This document shows positions 45,413 through 57,640 of a stretch of 64,000 bases of DNA, piece by piece. The stretch is taken from contig NC_056428.1 in NCBI RefSeq assembly GCF_905147365.1, positions 13,608,001 to 13,672,000 on the forward strand. The letters are read 5' to 3'. Within the stretch, counting starts at the first letter, position 1. The number at the start of each line of letters is the position of its first letter. This DNA comes from Aricia agestis (taxonomy: Eukaryota; Arthropoda; Insecta; Lepidoptera; Lycaenidae). The position numbers were made by a program, and so were the translations under genes. Below the pieces are notes generated by a model. The model was not told where the DNA came from, made no database searches, and was given only the letters and a program-made list of their open reading frames with translations.

Positions 45413-46964
45413 GGACCTAGACCCAGCTAGTTTTTATTATTCGTAGCTCCCAGCCTACGGAACTTTACAGTACCAAACAATGCACTTGCATTTTGCAACT
45501 TGTTCAAAGGAAATAGAACTAAATATCTTATTAAATAGCCGGTGGCTGTCCGCTGTCCTGCTGTCGCCGGTCCGTCAATAAGTCCATGGTAACGCCCAAC
45601 GTCAGGCGCCTCTACGACGCTGCAAAGCGCTGTTTTTCTTAAAGTTAAGTTTAAAACAGCGCTTGCAGTGACGTCTTCCGACGCTCGGGAAATACGATCG
45701 TTGCCGAAAAATTACGAAAATTTCTATGCGCATTATCACTTTGGGAGCACTGTAAGTAATGTGAAAATATAAGATGAAAATATGGCGACGCACCTTAATA
45801 TACAAAACTAATTTTGATTTGCACAAATTAAATTTGAAATACTTATGGAGTCATGCAAACTAAAACTTTGCACTTGCGCTAATCTGAATTAAAGTTAAAA
45901 TTTGTGATAACGCCTTCGCTTTCGCCCCAGCTTCGCAGTCAGTGTTAGGTGTATAATATATAGCCTTAATGTCACTCACTGAAAAAATGATTAAAATCTA
46001 TTCAGTAGTTTTGATTTATATTTATTACTACCCGTGGCCCGCATTGGCCGGTACCGCCGCAAAAGCTACTAGTAGGTACACTAGCTAATAGCTCCCGTAC
46101 TATACGTCCCGCAATTTTTCTTCGAAAATATTCATTTAAATCATAATATGCTGTATTAATTAAAGTATTTAATTGAATAAAGATTAATGCCATATTGGTT
46201 CAAATCCCTTCGAAAACTAGCCATTATTTGTAGTAAAAAGTAAATGACAAAAAAATGAAATTGTGGTATATCCATAAGAGATAGACCATACCATCATACC
46301 ATCGCGAAGTTTTCTGTAGACCTTTTCATTATGCACAATACTTAGTTCATTATTTTGATAAATCTCGTAGGGTTCAGCCTGCGTTTGCTTTGTAAGCGGA
46401 AAAAAATTAATTATTTACGACATCACATTAGAAACCTCAAAAATAACAGTATTTCTCCACTATTTAATTAATGTTATTATACTCATAAACCTTCCTCTTC
46501 AATCACTCTATCTAATAAAGAAAACCGTATCAAAATCAGTTGCGTAGTTTTAAAGATTAAAGAGAACAAAGGGACATAGGGACATAAAAAACGACATTGT
46601 TTTATACTATGTATAGATACGAAGTGAAGGAATGACAAAACCCACACTAATTTGATATATCCGTATGTTTTTCTGCTACCTCCTAACGCTTGAACAGCAT
46701 TGATGGGTTTATTTTTGCTGAGATATTTACGTTTCCCAAAAGGACTGTGTGTCACCTAAAATGTACATATCCTGCGCGATAAACTCATTTCAGCCCAACA
46801 ATATTACAGGCGGCATTTAGTATTATTTTAGTATCTAACTAAACTTTAAGCCTAAACGCTTAGGCACTTACATTTAACCTTTCTGGAGCTTCAATCATTG
46901 TAGTCCGACAGTACAGTGCAGTGGCGCGTGCGGTCATTGATTGTTAGTGACAGCCCGCGGTCGC
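45413..46964. other. intergenic, no gene seen
   Basis: Minus-strand frames of 63-90 codons lack any recognisable motif. AGCGCTG words pair loosely around 45620-45665. Nothing supported. Confidence 0.45.
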
Positions 46965-46996
46965 CAGTGCAGTTCGTTAGGTAACGAACTGCACTG
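46965..46996. repeat. perfect 15-bp hairpin, 2-base loop
   Basis: CAGTGCAGTTCGTTA, loop GG, then the exact complement. Confidence 0.92.
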
Positions 46997-47992
46997 CCAG
47001 GCTAGGTTATACTAGTTCATACTTATCGACGGTGTGCTATTTTAATGCAAACTAAGATAAGGGATTTTCCTGTCATAAGTGTCATCACTTGCGCGCAGAT
47101 CTGAGCTTTTAGCCAAGACGTTTACTTTATAGTTACGTACATACATACATTTTGGTCGGCGATTCTATAAAGAAGACTTGCACCTAGCCACAGGAAAAAT
47201 ATCTACGAAATAATACTATACGAGCAACTTTATACAACTTTCTGCAACAACTAATGGCCACGCAGACAGGAAAAATGTTAAATAATATATGTTTATAATA
47301 GTATAGATCCACTAGGCCACGAAGAAGTCTAAAACCAGTATCTTGTATGGCTCTTGACATACGTGTTGATGTTTGCGTTGGAACGACTAATATTATGTTG
47401 TTTTACTTTTTACATGCCTAGCAAGTATGCACTATGCATGTGTTGAATAGGCTTAAAAATGTCTAGCCTGTACTTTTTGTGCCGGTCGTGTTGGCTTTAT
47501 CTTACGTATTTAAGAGCAAAAGAAGAAAGAAGACTTTTAGGTATTACGTGGACACTAAAGCATCGACACCAAATACGTTATAATCGCATTTTTTTAACGT
47601 TCAACATTCCGCATACAGAATTACACAATTTAGAAATATTTTACATTACGTAAGAGTATATATCTAAATAGGTCAATAGGCTTCTATTATGGCAAATGTA
47701 AGTCTGGCAGTCCCCTCCTGGCAGAAATCCAAAAACATAACTCGTTGCGTTACGTAAGGGACGAAAGGATAAAAATATTTTGAGGGGTTCAACACTTTTG
47801 CATACATATTGATTTGGACGCCGCGCGGCAGAAGTTTTAAAATAAACCAATGCAAATCGGTCAATTTATAGATTTTAATCCATGTTGGATTTTTCCGACG
47901 GGACTATTTTTGTAATACATAGTTTATGCTATACCTATTAAAATTTAATTGTCATTTTTAGAACAGGAAAATAGATCCATATTTTAATACTT
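46997..47992. other. intergenic with a fragment of MITE family T3
   Basis: 47112-47190 carries AGCCAAGACGTTTACTTTAT and TTTTGGTCGGCGATTCTATA, matching the family described at 49775. No gene is seen. Confidence 0.5.
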
Positions 47993-48135
47993 ACTTATAA
48001 TATTATCAATATGAAAGTAACTCTGTCTATTTGTCTGTTACGCCCAAACCGCTAAACCGATTTCGCTGAAATACTTTGAGTCCCGGGAAAGGGCATAGGA
48101 ACAAATTTTGGCGCAACGGAGTTGCGGGCGTCATA
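47993..48135 (+). mobile_element. Helitron-like copy, internally deleted
   Basis: Joins TCCCGGGAAAGGGCATAGGA directly to AATTTTGGCGCAACGGAGTT; the usual middle is missing. Confidence 0.65.
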
Positions 48136-49324
48136 TTTTCGTCATTAGTATATACCAGATAATATTTAGTATATACCAGATTTTTAAAGTTCTTAACAAT
48201 TGTCTATCTTTTCAATATTATAGACAAATACTGTCGATTGCGAATGTTTAAAGGGCCGTCTAAATATACCCTTATCGATGTCGTTTGTGCATACTCTAGA
48301 AAGTACAACAAATAGTGACAATCTTGAACATGTATAAGAGGTCAATGTGACTTGGTACCTTTAGCCAATCAAAACCGCTGGTGAAATGAACTCCGATCAA
48401 AAAACCCCAGAAATCGTGCAATAAAATATCCTACTTTGATAAACAGCCAACTTCAGAATATTATTAAACCTTTTGCAAGTCGAACTACCTACAATCTATT
48501 TAAGGGGCTTCAAAGTAATTCTTGAGGTTATTAACTTAAGTTCCATCTCGATTGAATGTCGATCGAGTATAATTGATCGATCGAACGACAGAAACTGACG
48601 TAAACGTCAGCATCAAAACACAAATGGTCGCGGTGAAAGCACTTTTGTAAATGATATATCGTCGCGTCAGCGTATCGTATCTTTTGGCGATGTGTTCCGG
48701 CACCATTTCGCAGATTGTATCGGTTTTCCAATTTTGAATTAAAAAAAAACTTGAGAGGTGTCAAGGGACACCCGAATGGAACGAAGTTATTTCTTATCAT
48801 TTCTTATGTTCAAAAAACCTGTATTCATAATATTATTATACACTCAAAAAATTATAAAAAAACGACATCTATTGACGCCCAGGAGTACTACCAAGGCGTA
48901 GCTGTTTATTCTCAAAAACGCCATCTAGTTGACGCACAGGAATACTATCAACGCCCTCTGCCCCTAGTATGCAGGTACTAATAAAAAAGTGTCGAGGTCA
49001 AAAATCGTTCTGTCTAGCCTCCTTTACGCTGAACGCGCCATAAGGAACTTCGTTCCAATATGCAAGTATCTTCGTAATTTGGTCGGTGTATGTAAATCCC
49101 AACCAACAGATCGATTTACGAGTCACGATTAAATATTGACATCAAACCACCAAAAAACATAGATCCGCCGTATGAATGAATCAATGAATGAATCAATTTA
49201 CCTGATGGCACATAAGAAAATAAGTTACATTTTTTGATAAATAGTAGTATGATAAGTATAAGTAGCATTTATGATACCAAGAAATCTAGTATTAGGTTGA
49301 GCTGAAATTATAATTTACATATAG
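48136..49324. other. intergenic, one dispersed repeat
   Basis: 48860-49060 holds two neighbouring GACGC(C/A)CAGGA(G/A)TACTA blocks. The second is the 27310-27430 repeat. The minus-strand frame at 48531-48800 has no support. Confidence 0.5.
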
Positions 49325-49570
49325 TGAGTGTGGCAAAGTGCGCCTAACCGGCAAGTGCAACTTAAAGCTATTTTTATAATTATAGCTATATGGCGCACTT
49401 GCCGGGTAGGCGTGCTTTGCCACACTCACTATAAAGTTTTTTTAGTTATCATGTTTCTACTGACTGTAGAGTCAGTAGAAACATGATAACTAAAAAAACT
49501 ATTCTGATTACAGAATAGTTTATTTTTATTTTTATTAACAACACAAAATAATGTATTTGTGTTGTTTTCC
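49325..49570. repeat. four consecutive hairpins
   Basis: Hairpin 1: an imperfect palindrome over about 49325-49432 (ATAGTGAGTGTGGCAAAG against CTTTGCCACACTCACTAT). Hairpin 2: arms 49437-49465 and 49470-49498, 29 bp perfect, loop GTAG. Hairpin 3: AACTATTCTG, loop ATTA, CAGAATAGTT at about 49497-49520. Hairpin 4: AACAACACAAA and TTTGTGTTGTT around 49539-49567. They lie end to end. Confidence 0.88.
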
Positions 49571-49729
49571 TTGTCTTCAAAGTTAGTGGCTTAATACCTC
49601 GATCGTGGGAATCGCAGACACAATAGATTTTCAATTGTTATGCGGCAGCCGGGTTCCGCCTGGGGATTGATGGGTTAACGAACAACGACAAAACTTTGTC
49701 ATCTTAAAACAACTTTCTCAAATAACTTA

Positions 49730-49773
49730 AAAATCTAAATGTCTTATTGTAGACAATAAGACATTTAGATTTT
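49730..49773. repeat. perfect 21-bp hairpin, 2-base loop
   Basis: Arms 49730-49750 and 49753-49773 (AAATCTAAATGTCTTATTGT and complement), loop AG. Confidence 0.92.
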
Positions 49774-49774
49774 G

Positions 49775-50125
49775 GGGTGAGCCAAAATCTTTTTGTTATA
49801 GAATATCCGATGAAAATTTATCGAATTGACATAAGCATTCGTTAGTATGACGTTGACGTTCGACTCGCCTTATGTCAATTCCATAAATTGTGACCGGCGA
49901 TTCTATAACGAAGCGAAAACGAAAAAGTTTCGGTTAAATGGCCAGGGGGGTGAGCCAAAATCTTTTCGTTTTTGCTTCGTTATAGAATCGCCGATGAAAA
50001 TGTATGGAATTGACATAAGCGTTCATTAATATGACGTTGACGTTCGACTAGTCTAATGTCAATTCCATACATTTTGATCGGCGATTCTATAACGAAGCAA
50101 AAACGAAAAGATTTTGGCTGTTGTA
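49775..50125. mobile_element. MITE family T3, two tandem palindromic units
   Basis: GAGCCAAAATCTTTT opens each unit (49782 and 49951). Within each, GAATTGACATAAGC and GACGTTGACGTTCGACT lead into the inverted half with ATGTCAATTCCATA and GGCGATTCTATAACGAAGC. The first unit is less exact than the second. Related sequence is at 47112 and 59350. Confidence 0.85.
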
Positions 50126-51886
50126 ATAATTTACTATTATTTATTCAACAAATGCACTTATCAATATAAAAAGTACCCAGTAGCCGATTCTCAGACTCAC
50201 TGAATAAGCATATAAAATTTAAAATTAAAATCAGTAAAGCCGTTTCGGAGGAGTACGCGGCCTAACATTGTGACGCGAGAATTTTATATATATGATTATG
50301 ACATTTGACATAGAATTGACAGAATGCATTTTTTGTGCGACGGGATGACGATGGAAGTTGCCATGGCGCCATACTTATTTAGTCACTCAATAAAATTATG
50401 GGCGAAATCGGAAATACTTTATATGGCAAAACAGCGTTTGGCGGGACAGCTAGTATTAAATAAATAATGTTAACCTTTTGATTAATAGGCGGGTTGGTGT
50501 ACGCTTAAACCAGAGCCTAATCGACATTTAACTCGTAGTTAAGTTTGTCGATTAGTCAACTTTTTGAGTTAGTACCTCGATCCTTGTCAAATAACGATCA
50601 AAATACACTTAGGACCTTACCTTTTATCATTAACTATTGTACAGATACTATCTATAGACGATAATCATTTTTAACCAACTACGCAGCAAAAAGGTTAAGT
50701 AATGATTTTGATTACGTTTGCGTAATCAATGACAAACTATAGAAGCCATATATTATTATTATTGTAAATGCTAAATTTAATCTGTCTTTCTGTTACCCCT
50801 TTACGCCCAAACCGCTGAACCGATTTTGCTGAATTTGGTATGGAGATACTTTGAGTCCCGGGAAAGGAAATAAAATAATTTTTATCCCGGATTTTTTTTT
50901 ATGTTAAGCCAGATTTTATTTTATGTTAAGCCAGATATATAACTAGATGATGAAGTAGGTAAGTTACGAGGTTTGTTAAAATTATAAAGAAAAAAATGAA
51001 TAACATTTATTGTCCTCACATTACAAAATGTTAGCTATCTGGTTCTTCCACTCACGTCTTTTATAATTACAGGCATATTATATATTTTTGTTACTTTGAG
51101 TATATACGGATATATGGAACATAACGGATTGATAAAATTATTCTTTCACATTTATGTCAAGTAAATACTTTAATACAAAATATGTTTATTACGCACTTTG
51201 TCAGGAGTTAAATATAACTTTAATCCTATAAGTATAATATTGTTCATCTTTTGTGTAGTATATTCGAGAAATTGTAATAGGATTATAGCGAGATAACATC
51301 TACAAATCCGCTTTTGTTATCACTAGACGTGTTAAAGTTGTATATACTACTATATGTTTGTAACTTAACGTATACAAAAGTCAGTAAACTAAAAATATAT
51401 AGAAAAATATGATAACAATAGAAAATAAATTATAACAAAAATGTTATGATTTATTTTTACTAAACACCAAAAACAATTCACTTAAACTACAAAAAAATAT
51501 AACGATACCTATTTAACCTACACACAACAAGCAATTTAGGCTTAAGAATGCAGCTACCAAAAATTCAATACACGTATTCAAAAAACGGCTATCTTCAATT
51601 ATTTTGTTTTTAATTACAAATGTGACTTATATGCTAAAAAGTTAAAAAATGTGATATGCAGTAAAACGTAAAAAGTGTGACATTTTCTTTGCACATTATT
51701 CTAAAATGTTTGCTACATTAAAAAAAGTTTTTCCCCGTTTACAACCCAGAGTCGGGGGTCTGCTAAATTGCTAATGTCTTTGCCCCGGAAGTATAATCTA
51801 ATCCTAATGACCCTTATCCGCCTCAAAGGAACAGATTTATATTCTACTGCCTACAACTCCCTATAACCACATATAATAATATATAT
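50126..51886. other. intergenic, Helitron-like fragment at 50745-50890
   Basis: The fragment contains CCGATTTTGCTGAATTTGGT and GGAGATACTTTGAGTCCCGG. The rest is AT-rich with no supported gene. Confidence 0.5.
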
Positions 51887-52159
51887 ATTTAATATTATAA
51901 ATGCGAAAACGTCTTTCTGTCTATCTGTCTGTCTTAACAGAATAGAGCGTGATGAGGTTACCTTGTTCACGCCCAAAGCGATGAACCGATTTTGCTGAAA
52001 TTTGGTACGGCAATACTTTGAGCCCCGGGAAAAGACATAGCTGGATTTGGCCGCGCACTCACGCACACTTTGATTAGGATAGTTTTTATCCCGGAAAAAT
52101 GTACGGTTCCCGCGCGATAAACGAATTTTGGCGCAACAGAGTTGCGGGCGTCATCTAGT
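51887..52159 (+). mobile_element. Helitron-like copy
   Basis: Long copy from TTTAATATTATAAATGCGAA to GTTGCGGGCGTCATCTAGT, with an inserted stretch around 52035-52075 (TTTGGCCGCGCACTCACG). Confidence 0.75.
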
Positions 52160-52189
52160 CAATAATATCTCTAAATTCTAAAATGTGTA

Positions 52190-52300
52190 CGAGGCTCTAC
52201 GCGGGTCTACGCACTGCTACGAGGCTCTACGAAACTCACATAATTGCTACGCGCCTCGTAGCAAGTGCTACGCACCTCGTAGCACTTGCTACGTAGAATA
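52190..52300. repeat. CTACG-rich minisatellite and hairpin
   Basis: Units such as ACGAGGCTCTACG occur three times. They are followed by GCTACGCGCCTCGTAGC and GTGCTACGCACCTCGTAGCA, which pair with each other and with the earlier units. Short, GC-rich and of unknown origin. Confidence 0.75.
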
Positions 52301-52690
52301 TAGGCTACCTTTTTTATTTGCTAGCTTTATTAATTGATACAGCAACTAAAAGTTATGTATTAAATTATATATAAAAAATTGTCCGTCATTTCTGTAATTG
52401 AAAATGATAGCAGAAATAAAGTTTCGGTTTAAAAATTATAAAGACAGGAGGGAATACCTTTTTTGGGTATACTTTTATATAGTAAGAGCTTTAAACTATA
52501 AATATAGGATAATAACAATCGAGAATAACGCATAACATATATAAAATAAGTAAAACTTTTCTACAAAAAAAAATCATAAAACATTTTAACCCACAATTCA
52601 GTATACATTTAACCTGTAATCACTTCAACTTCGTACTTACTAAGTTACTAAGCCAACTTTAAGACGAATAATTTTAAACCGAAAAGCTCA
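52301..52690. other. intergenic or intron, no gene seen
   Basis: AT-rich; no supported feature. Confidence 0.45.
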
Positions 52691-52900
52691 CCTGTAATTA
52701 ACACAAAGCACGGCAAACTCACAGGTCATGGCACTAATGTCCGTAAAGCTTTCATGTTGTTGAGGTTTCGCGTGAGTCGTGACACTAGCCCGTCACGTCA
52801 CACTCGACCGGCACGACTGTCACGTGCGAACGCGGAGGGCTGCCCAGTAAACTGTCGGGCTCGCTACATTTCTATACTACGTGACAAAGAGTATGGCGCG
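52691..52900 (-). promoter_or_regulatory. possible promoter and 5' exon on the minus strand
   Basis: A GC-rich island in AT-rich DNA with an E-box (CACGTG at about 52822) and initiator-like CAGTTT. On the minus strand it runs into TTAATTACAG followed by GTGAGC near 52691, a good splice donor. An ATG within it is followed by only nine codons, so any exon here would be non-coding or carry a short upstream frame. The target gene is unknown. Inference. Confidence 0.35.
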
Positions 52901-53766
52901 GAGGGTACAATTTTGAAGGTTCTGGAGACTGTATTCTTCAATTAAATAATTATACACTTTCCTTGCACTTATTCCAAATTATTATATTAGATTTATTACA
53001 ATTAAGTTATTATTTTACACGAACGATTTCGACAAAATCATCAGCAGGTATCTGGCTTTATACTTTTTGGCTTTATGGCTTATTGTATTTATATGTATAT
53101 TATAAAACAACTAAACAAGGTCCTAATCAATCATAAATACGTAAAACGTAAATTAATCCTTAAATAAATACATTAATATGTGACGTTGAATGAATTGTTA
53201 CATGTTAAATGGTTTATCGTCAATTTGTCGTTATCAAGAGATATAAGTAATAAAGTTTTAAAAGAAAGACCATTATAATAAGTTTTGTTTAGTAATAAAA
53301 TATATTTATTACCTATAATTATACAGATTATCTTATAATCTTTATAATGTACTTAAATATAATCTTTATGCCATAAATGGGAGAAACCTCCGTCTCTCAA
53401 AGAAAATAGGCATAAAACATTTAAAACATACACAACTTGCTCTTTGGTCGGTTTAGACAGGAGGTGCGAGCAGGACAGCAAATCTAAACAGCTCGAGTGG
53501 GAAGAGCAAGCACTTACTGTGCTGGAAAACAGCGTATTTGACCAAGTTTTCGCTCCACTCAAATAAAATATGAGGACGGAGTAGGCAGCCTTTGGAATAA
53601 AGAATTATTCAGGTTTGGCGATTGATAACACGCATTACGATGGAATAAATTTTTACCGCCATTAATCTTTTTGTATTTCCGATGTTTCTCTTTGTAGGAA
53701 TCTTCTTAGTGCTGGAACTGTTGGATTTATTTGGTTAAAAATTAAAGGAGTAGTGTTTTATGTAAG
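52901..53766. other. intergenic, no gene supported
   Basis: A 69-codon minus-strand frame (53353-53562) has a Cys/Ser-rich sequence but no start context, splice sites or known family. Confidence 0.45.
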
Positions 53767-53968
53767 ACTAGATGACGCCCGCAACTTCGTTGGCAAATTC
53801 GTTTATCGCGCGGAAACCGTACACTTTTCCGGGATAAAGAGTATCTTATGTACATTCCCGGGACTCTAAGTCTCTCATACCATATCAAAGTTCAATAAAA
53901 TCTATTCAGTGGTTTGGGTATGAGGAGGTAACGAACAGACAGACAGACACATTTGTAATAATATTAGT
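53767..53968 (-). mobile_element. Helitron-like copy
   Basis: Minus-strand copy ending GTTGCGGGCGTCATCTAGTC at 53767. Confidence 0.72.
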
Positions 53969-54407
53969 TTGAGCTAAGTCGTGGCTAAATGTTAAGTTTA
54001 ATAATAATAGGTTCCATTAACGACTATATTATAAGCGTGTATGTGCGCGAATACGCCTGAAGAAGGGTTTATATTTTTTAAAGTACTGTGTGTCTGATTT
54101 TATTTTGTTATTTGAGGTGTCTTGTTAAAGGGACCCTTCTCGTCGGTCCCGTGTACAGCAGTTGCATATTATAGGCCTGGAAGAAATGGCTTATAGCATA
54201 TATATAAGGCCGCCCTTGCCCACATTAATGTCTTAGTTTTTAAGTATTAACCTATCAACACCCAAGCGGTCGAAATCGACCGCGATAAGTGATAACAATA
54301 GGATAACAATAGATTTCCAAGAATCCGCGATCGAGGAATTAAGTCTGTTTGTAATACCCATCTTTATGTGAGTAATAATGTGTTTATCTATCTACCTATA
54401 TAATAAT
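53969..54407. other. intergenic, no gene seen
   Basis: No supported feature. Confidence 0.5.
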
Positions 54408-54409
54408 TA

Positions 54410-55667
54410 TTAGGTTCTTACATATGAAATTGGCGTTTTGTTGTACAGGCCACTTTCATCTCAAATATCTCCTCTTTGGTGAAGAATTCCAAATTCAATT
54501 TTTTTTAATTCGTTTATTCCATAAACGCAGTCATTCATTTGTTTTTTTTTTTTTTCTTTATCTTTTTTTTCTTTGGACTCGTTCATATCGCACAATTTAA
54601 AAATTGAAATATCGCTTTATTTACGAATATGAGTTCTACCGTGGCACGAGGGCTGCAGAAACAGCTCGAATAATTAACAATGTGTATGACGCTGGTGTCA
54701 CAAAAATAAACACGGTACGGTTTTGGTCCCAACGTTTTCGTTCTGGAAATTCCGACCTTCACAACAAGACCCTTTTAAAATGAATAATGAAGAATTAAAG
54801 GCCATTGTGGAAGCGGATCCATCGCAAACCACTTCAGAGTTAGCAGCAGCAGGCTTTGGTGTAAATGATAAAACTGCTTCGATCCACATGAAACAAATTG
54901 GGAAGATAAAAAATCTTGAAAGGTTAGTACCTCATGAATTGAGTGAAGCAAACCAGAAAACACGCGTCGACTGCTGCGTTACATTGCTCAACAGACACAA
55001 TAATGAAGGGATTTTAAATCGGATCATTACTTGTGATAAAAAATGGATCCTTTACGATAATCGGAAGCGTTCGTTGCAATAGCTGCCCCCTGGAGAATCA
55101 GCCAAATTCTGCCCTAAACGAAAATTGACTCAGAAAAATTTACTTGTGAGTGTTTGGTGGACTAGTGCCGGTGTCGTTCACTATGGCTTTCTCAAATCTG
55201 GCCAAACGATTACGGCAGATATCTATTGTCAGCAACTGCAAACCATGATGGAAGAACTAGCTGCTAAACAACCAAGGCTGGTCAATGGCTCTAGGCCACT
55301 GCTGCTTCAGGACAACGCTAGACCAAACACTGCACAACAGACGGCCGCAAAACTGGAGGAGCTGCAATTGGAATGTCTGCGATGTCCACCGTACTCCCCG
55401 GACCTTGCTCCAACAGATTACCATTTTTTTTGGAATTTGGATAACTTCCTACAAGGAAAAAAATCAAATCTGATGTTGCAGTCCAAACCGCATTCAAAGA
55501 ATTTATTGACTCTCGTCCCTCCGTTTTTTTTAGTAAAGGGATCAACGAAAAAACAACGCATCGATAACAATGGTACATACTTTGATTAATTAAATATATT
55601 ATACAAAAAAAATTACTTTATATTCCTACCATAAAAAACGCCAATTTCATATTATGTAAGGACCTAA
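54410..55667 (+). mobile_element. mariner element, full length with both termini
   Basis: 1258 bp, near the family's usual 1.3 kb. Left terminus TTAGGTTCTTACATATGAAA and, in inversion, right terminus TTAGGTCCTTACATAATATG. They share about 28 bp with one substitution and a 2-bp indel. Flanked by a TA duplication at 54408-54409 and 55668-55669. Confidence 0.94.
54607..55589 (+). pseudogene. mariner transposase pseudogene (DD34D)
   Basis: Cut-and-paste transposase in three frame segments. Helix-turn-helix part: 54607-54780 (KINTVRFWSQRFRSGN), which shifts frame and loses a few codons near 54775. Then VEADPSQTTSELA, KQIGKIKNLERLVPHEL and the first catalytic Asp in TCDKKWILYDN. An amber stop at 55080 sits where the family has Trp (after KRSLQ). 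Then VWWTSAGVVHY, the second Asp in LLQDNARPNTA and the third in YSPDLAPTDYHFF, spaced D34D. The C-terminus (NNGTYFD) is intact but the stretch before it is shifted. It is closest to cecropia-type mariners by eye. Inactive. Confidence 0.93.
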
Positions 55668-56290
55668 TAATTGTCCATGATCGAAGTCGATTGCTTTTAC
55701 AATCATGTTATACATCACGGTCTAACGCAACGGTTTTTACATATTATATTACCAATAAATAAGCGTAGTTAAAGTATGTTTTCATTTTACTTTACAGCAA
55801 GATTTTTTTTAACAACAGACTATTTTTTTTTCTCAAAGTTTTTTACAGCTGTCATGCCTATAAAAGTTATAGGCATGAGAGCTGTGAAAAACGTATCGGT
55901 AAAGCTACTTGTCAGAAGTCTAATTTACTTTTTTCATTTGAAAACTACACGTGTCCTCCCACGCGGCGCACCTACATTACGCGACACAACCATAACCGTT
56001 CAGTTTTATAGGCCTCGATTTAATCAACTTTTAAATGAAATCTACCTATTTTTTCACTGTTCTGAATTCGAAATTTTAGCTATCTTGTGAGGAATGATTG
56101 AGAATGGGAATGAGCAAGGATGAAAAAATATAGAGTCCAATTACTTGCAAGTTGCAACGTATACTTATAACCTAAAAGTAGTACATCAGTCACAACAACC
56201 TATATAACTGTTCCAAAATGCACACATTAGAGCATTTTAGAGTCAAGCAAGTTAAAATTAATGGCATAACAGATTTTAGGGAATAAATAA
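55668..56290. other. intergenic with one hairpin
   Basis: About 55845-55890: ACAGCTGTCATGCCTATAA, a short loop and an almost exact complement. The 104-codon frame that spans it is not supported. Confidence 0.5.
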
Positions 56291-56515
56291 TCTATATATA
56301 TAAAACTCAAAAAAAACATGGTGGTCTATCAACGCACAGCCCAAACCTATAGACCGATCGGGCTGAAATTTGGCAGGCAGGTAGATATTATGACGTAGGC
56401 ATCCGCTAAGAAAGGATTTTGACCAATTCAACCTCCAAGGGGATAAAATAGGGGATGAAAGTTTGTATATAATAATACTTCTTACGCGAGCGAAGCCGCG
56501 GGCAAGCTCGTATTA
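56291..56515 (+). mobile_element. dispersed repeat of the GCGAAGCCGCGGGC type
   Basis: Runs from CTATATATATAAAACTC through GACCGATCGGGCTGAAATTT and GACGTAGGCATCCGCTAAGA to CGAAGCCGCGGGCAAGCTCG. A common moth repeat; class uncertain. Confidence 0.65.
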
Positions 56516-56576
56516 GATAAACGTGAAAAATCGGCAAACGCACTTAATTCAAAATTCCATAGTTTACTCACATTAC

Positions 56577-56739
56577 TTTTTATAATATTGTCAATGTGAA
56601 AGTATATCTGTCTGTTACCTCTTCATGCCCAAACCGCTCAACCGATTTTGCTGAAATTTGGTATGGAGATACTTTGAGTCCCGGGAAAGGACGTGATAAT
56701 CTATTTTTTGCGGAACGGAGCAGCGGGTGACATCTAATT
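56577..56739 (+). mobile_element. Helitron-like copy, shortened
   Basis: Lacks the usual block between CGGGAAAGGAC and GCGGAACGGAG. Ends GTGACATCTAATT. Confidence 0.65.
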
Positions 56740-57170
56740 AAGTATAATCTCTAAAATAAGAATAAGAAAAGTTTATTTTGCACATCACACAACACAATAT
56801 TTAATTTCTTTCTCTCTTCTTCAAATTAAAAAAATTATCTCTTAAACAACAGGTTTCTTAACTCATTCATAGAGGCCGGCTTACATTAAATAATCCTACC
56901 CAGTAATCGAATCCACCGTTTTCAAAATTGCATTCCAGTACATTCCAGTGCCCATTTACATTATTTAAATAATAATCAGCGCTGGATTGCTACTGGAAAA
57001 ATGCAAACAACCACTGGAATTAAATTATAGCTATGGTAGCGATGAATTCAATCACTGGATTGGAATAATAATAGTAAAACAGCCATAAGGAACCGTCATA
57101 ACTCATAACACACTCTTACTATTACAAACTTCGTCAGTGTAAATTACAGACAAATTACACTGATGTTTCA
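56740..57170. other. intergenic, no gene seen
   Basis: 56930-57075 has repeated GCATTCCAGTACATTCCAGT and ACTGGA words in both orientations, a weak palindrome. Confidence 0.45.
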
Positions 57171-57302
57171 CCACTTCCTGATAAGTGCCGAATAGGCTAT
57201 CCACCACTTAACTTGACAGATGAAGTATGGAGAATCTGTCAAATAAGTTGTAGGTAAATAGCATAATCGGCACCTTATCAGAAAGTAGTGAAACAGGTCC
57301 TA
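57171..57302. mobile_element. MITE family T2, second copy
   Basis: TGTTTCACCACTTCCTGATAA with the inverted mate TATCAGAAAGTAGTGAAACAG. The outermost bases are degraded compared with 34699-34827. Confidence 0.8.
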
Positions 57303-57583
57303 TAAAATTACATTACTGGTCCTTGCATTAAACGCTCGTAATCAACTGATTAGGATTTACGATACGAAAATTACGATTCAAACCTTCTAACCGTACCATT
57401 AAGTGAAAATGGAAAGTTATACGTTTCTTTTCTTTAACAGCACAGGGTATCTTTTGCAACGGGGCTACTTAATTAATTTTAATAAATATTTCGTAATATC
57501 ATTATGAAATATTATCGTCAGAAATGGCAGTAATTAATTAATATGTCACCCGCTCTGAGGAAAAGTGGGCGAAATTAATGAAG

Positions 57584-57617
57584 ATAAAATATTTAAGGAA
57601 AAATCTCAAATGCCAGT
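57584..57617 (+). promoter_or_regulatory. candidate core promoter of family gene A
   Basis: ATAAAATA at 57584-57591, then an initiator-like CCAGT at 57613-57617. The A at 57615 is 31 bases from the first base of the TATA-like box. The ATG follows 26 bases later. Confidence 0.4.
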
Positions 57618-57640
57618 AAGTCAAAATGATAAATACTGAG

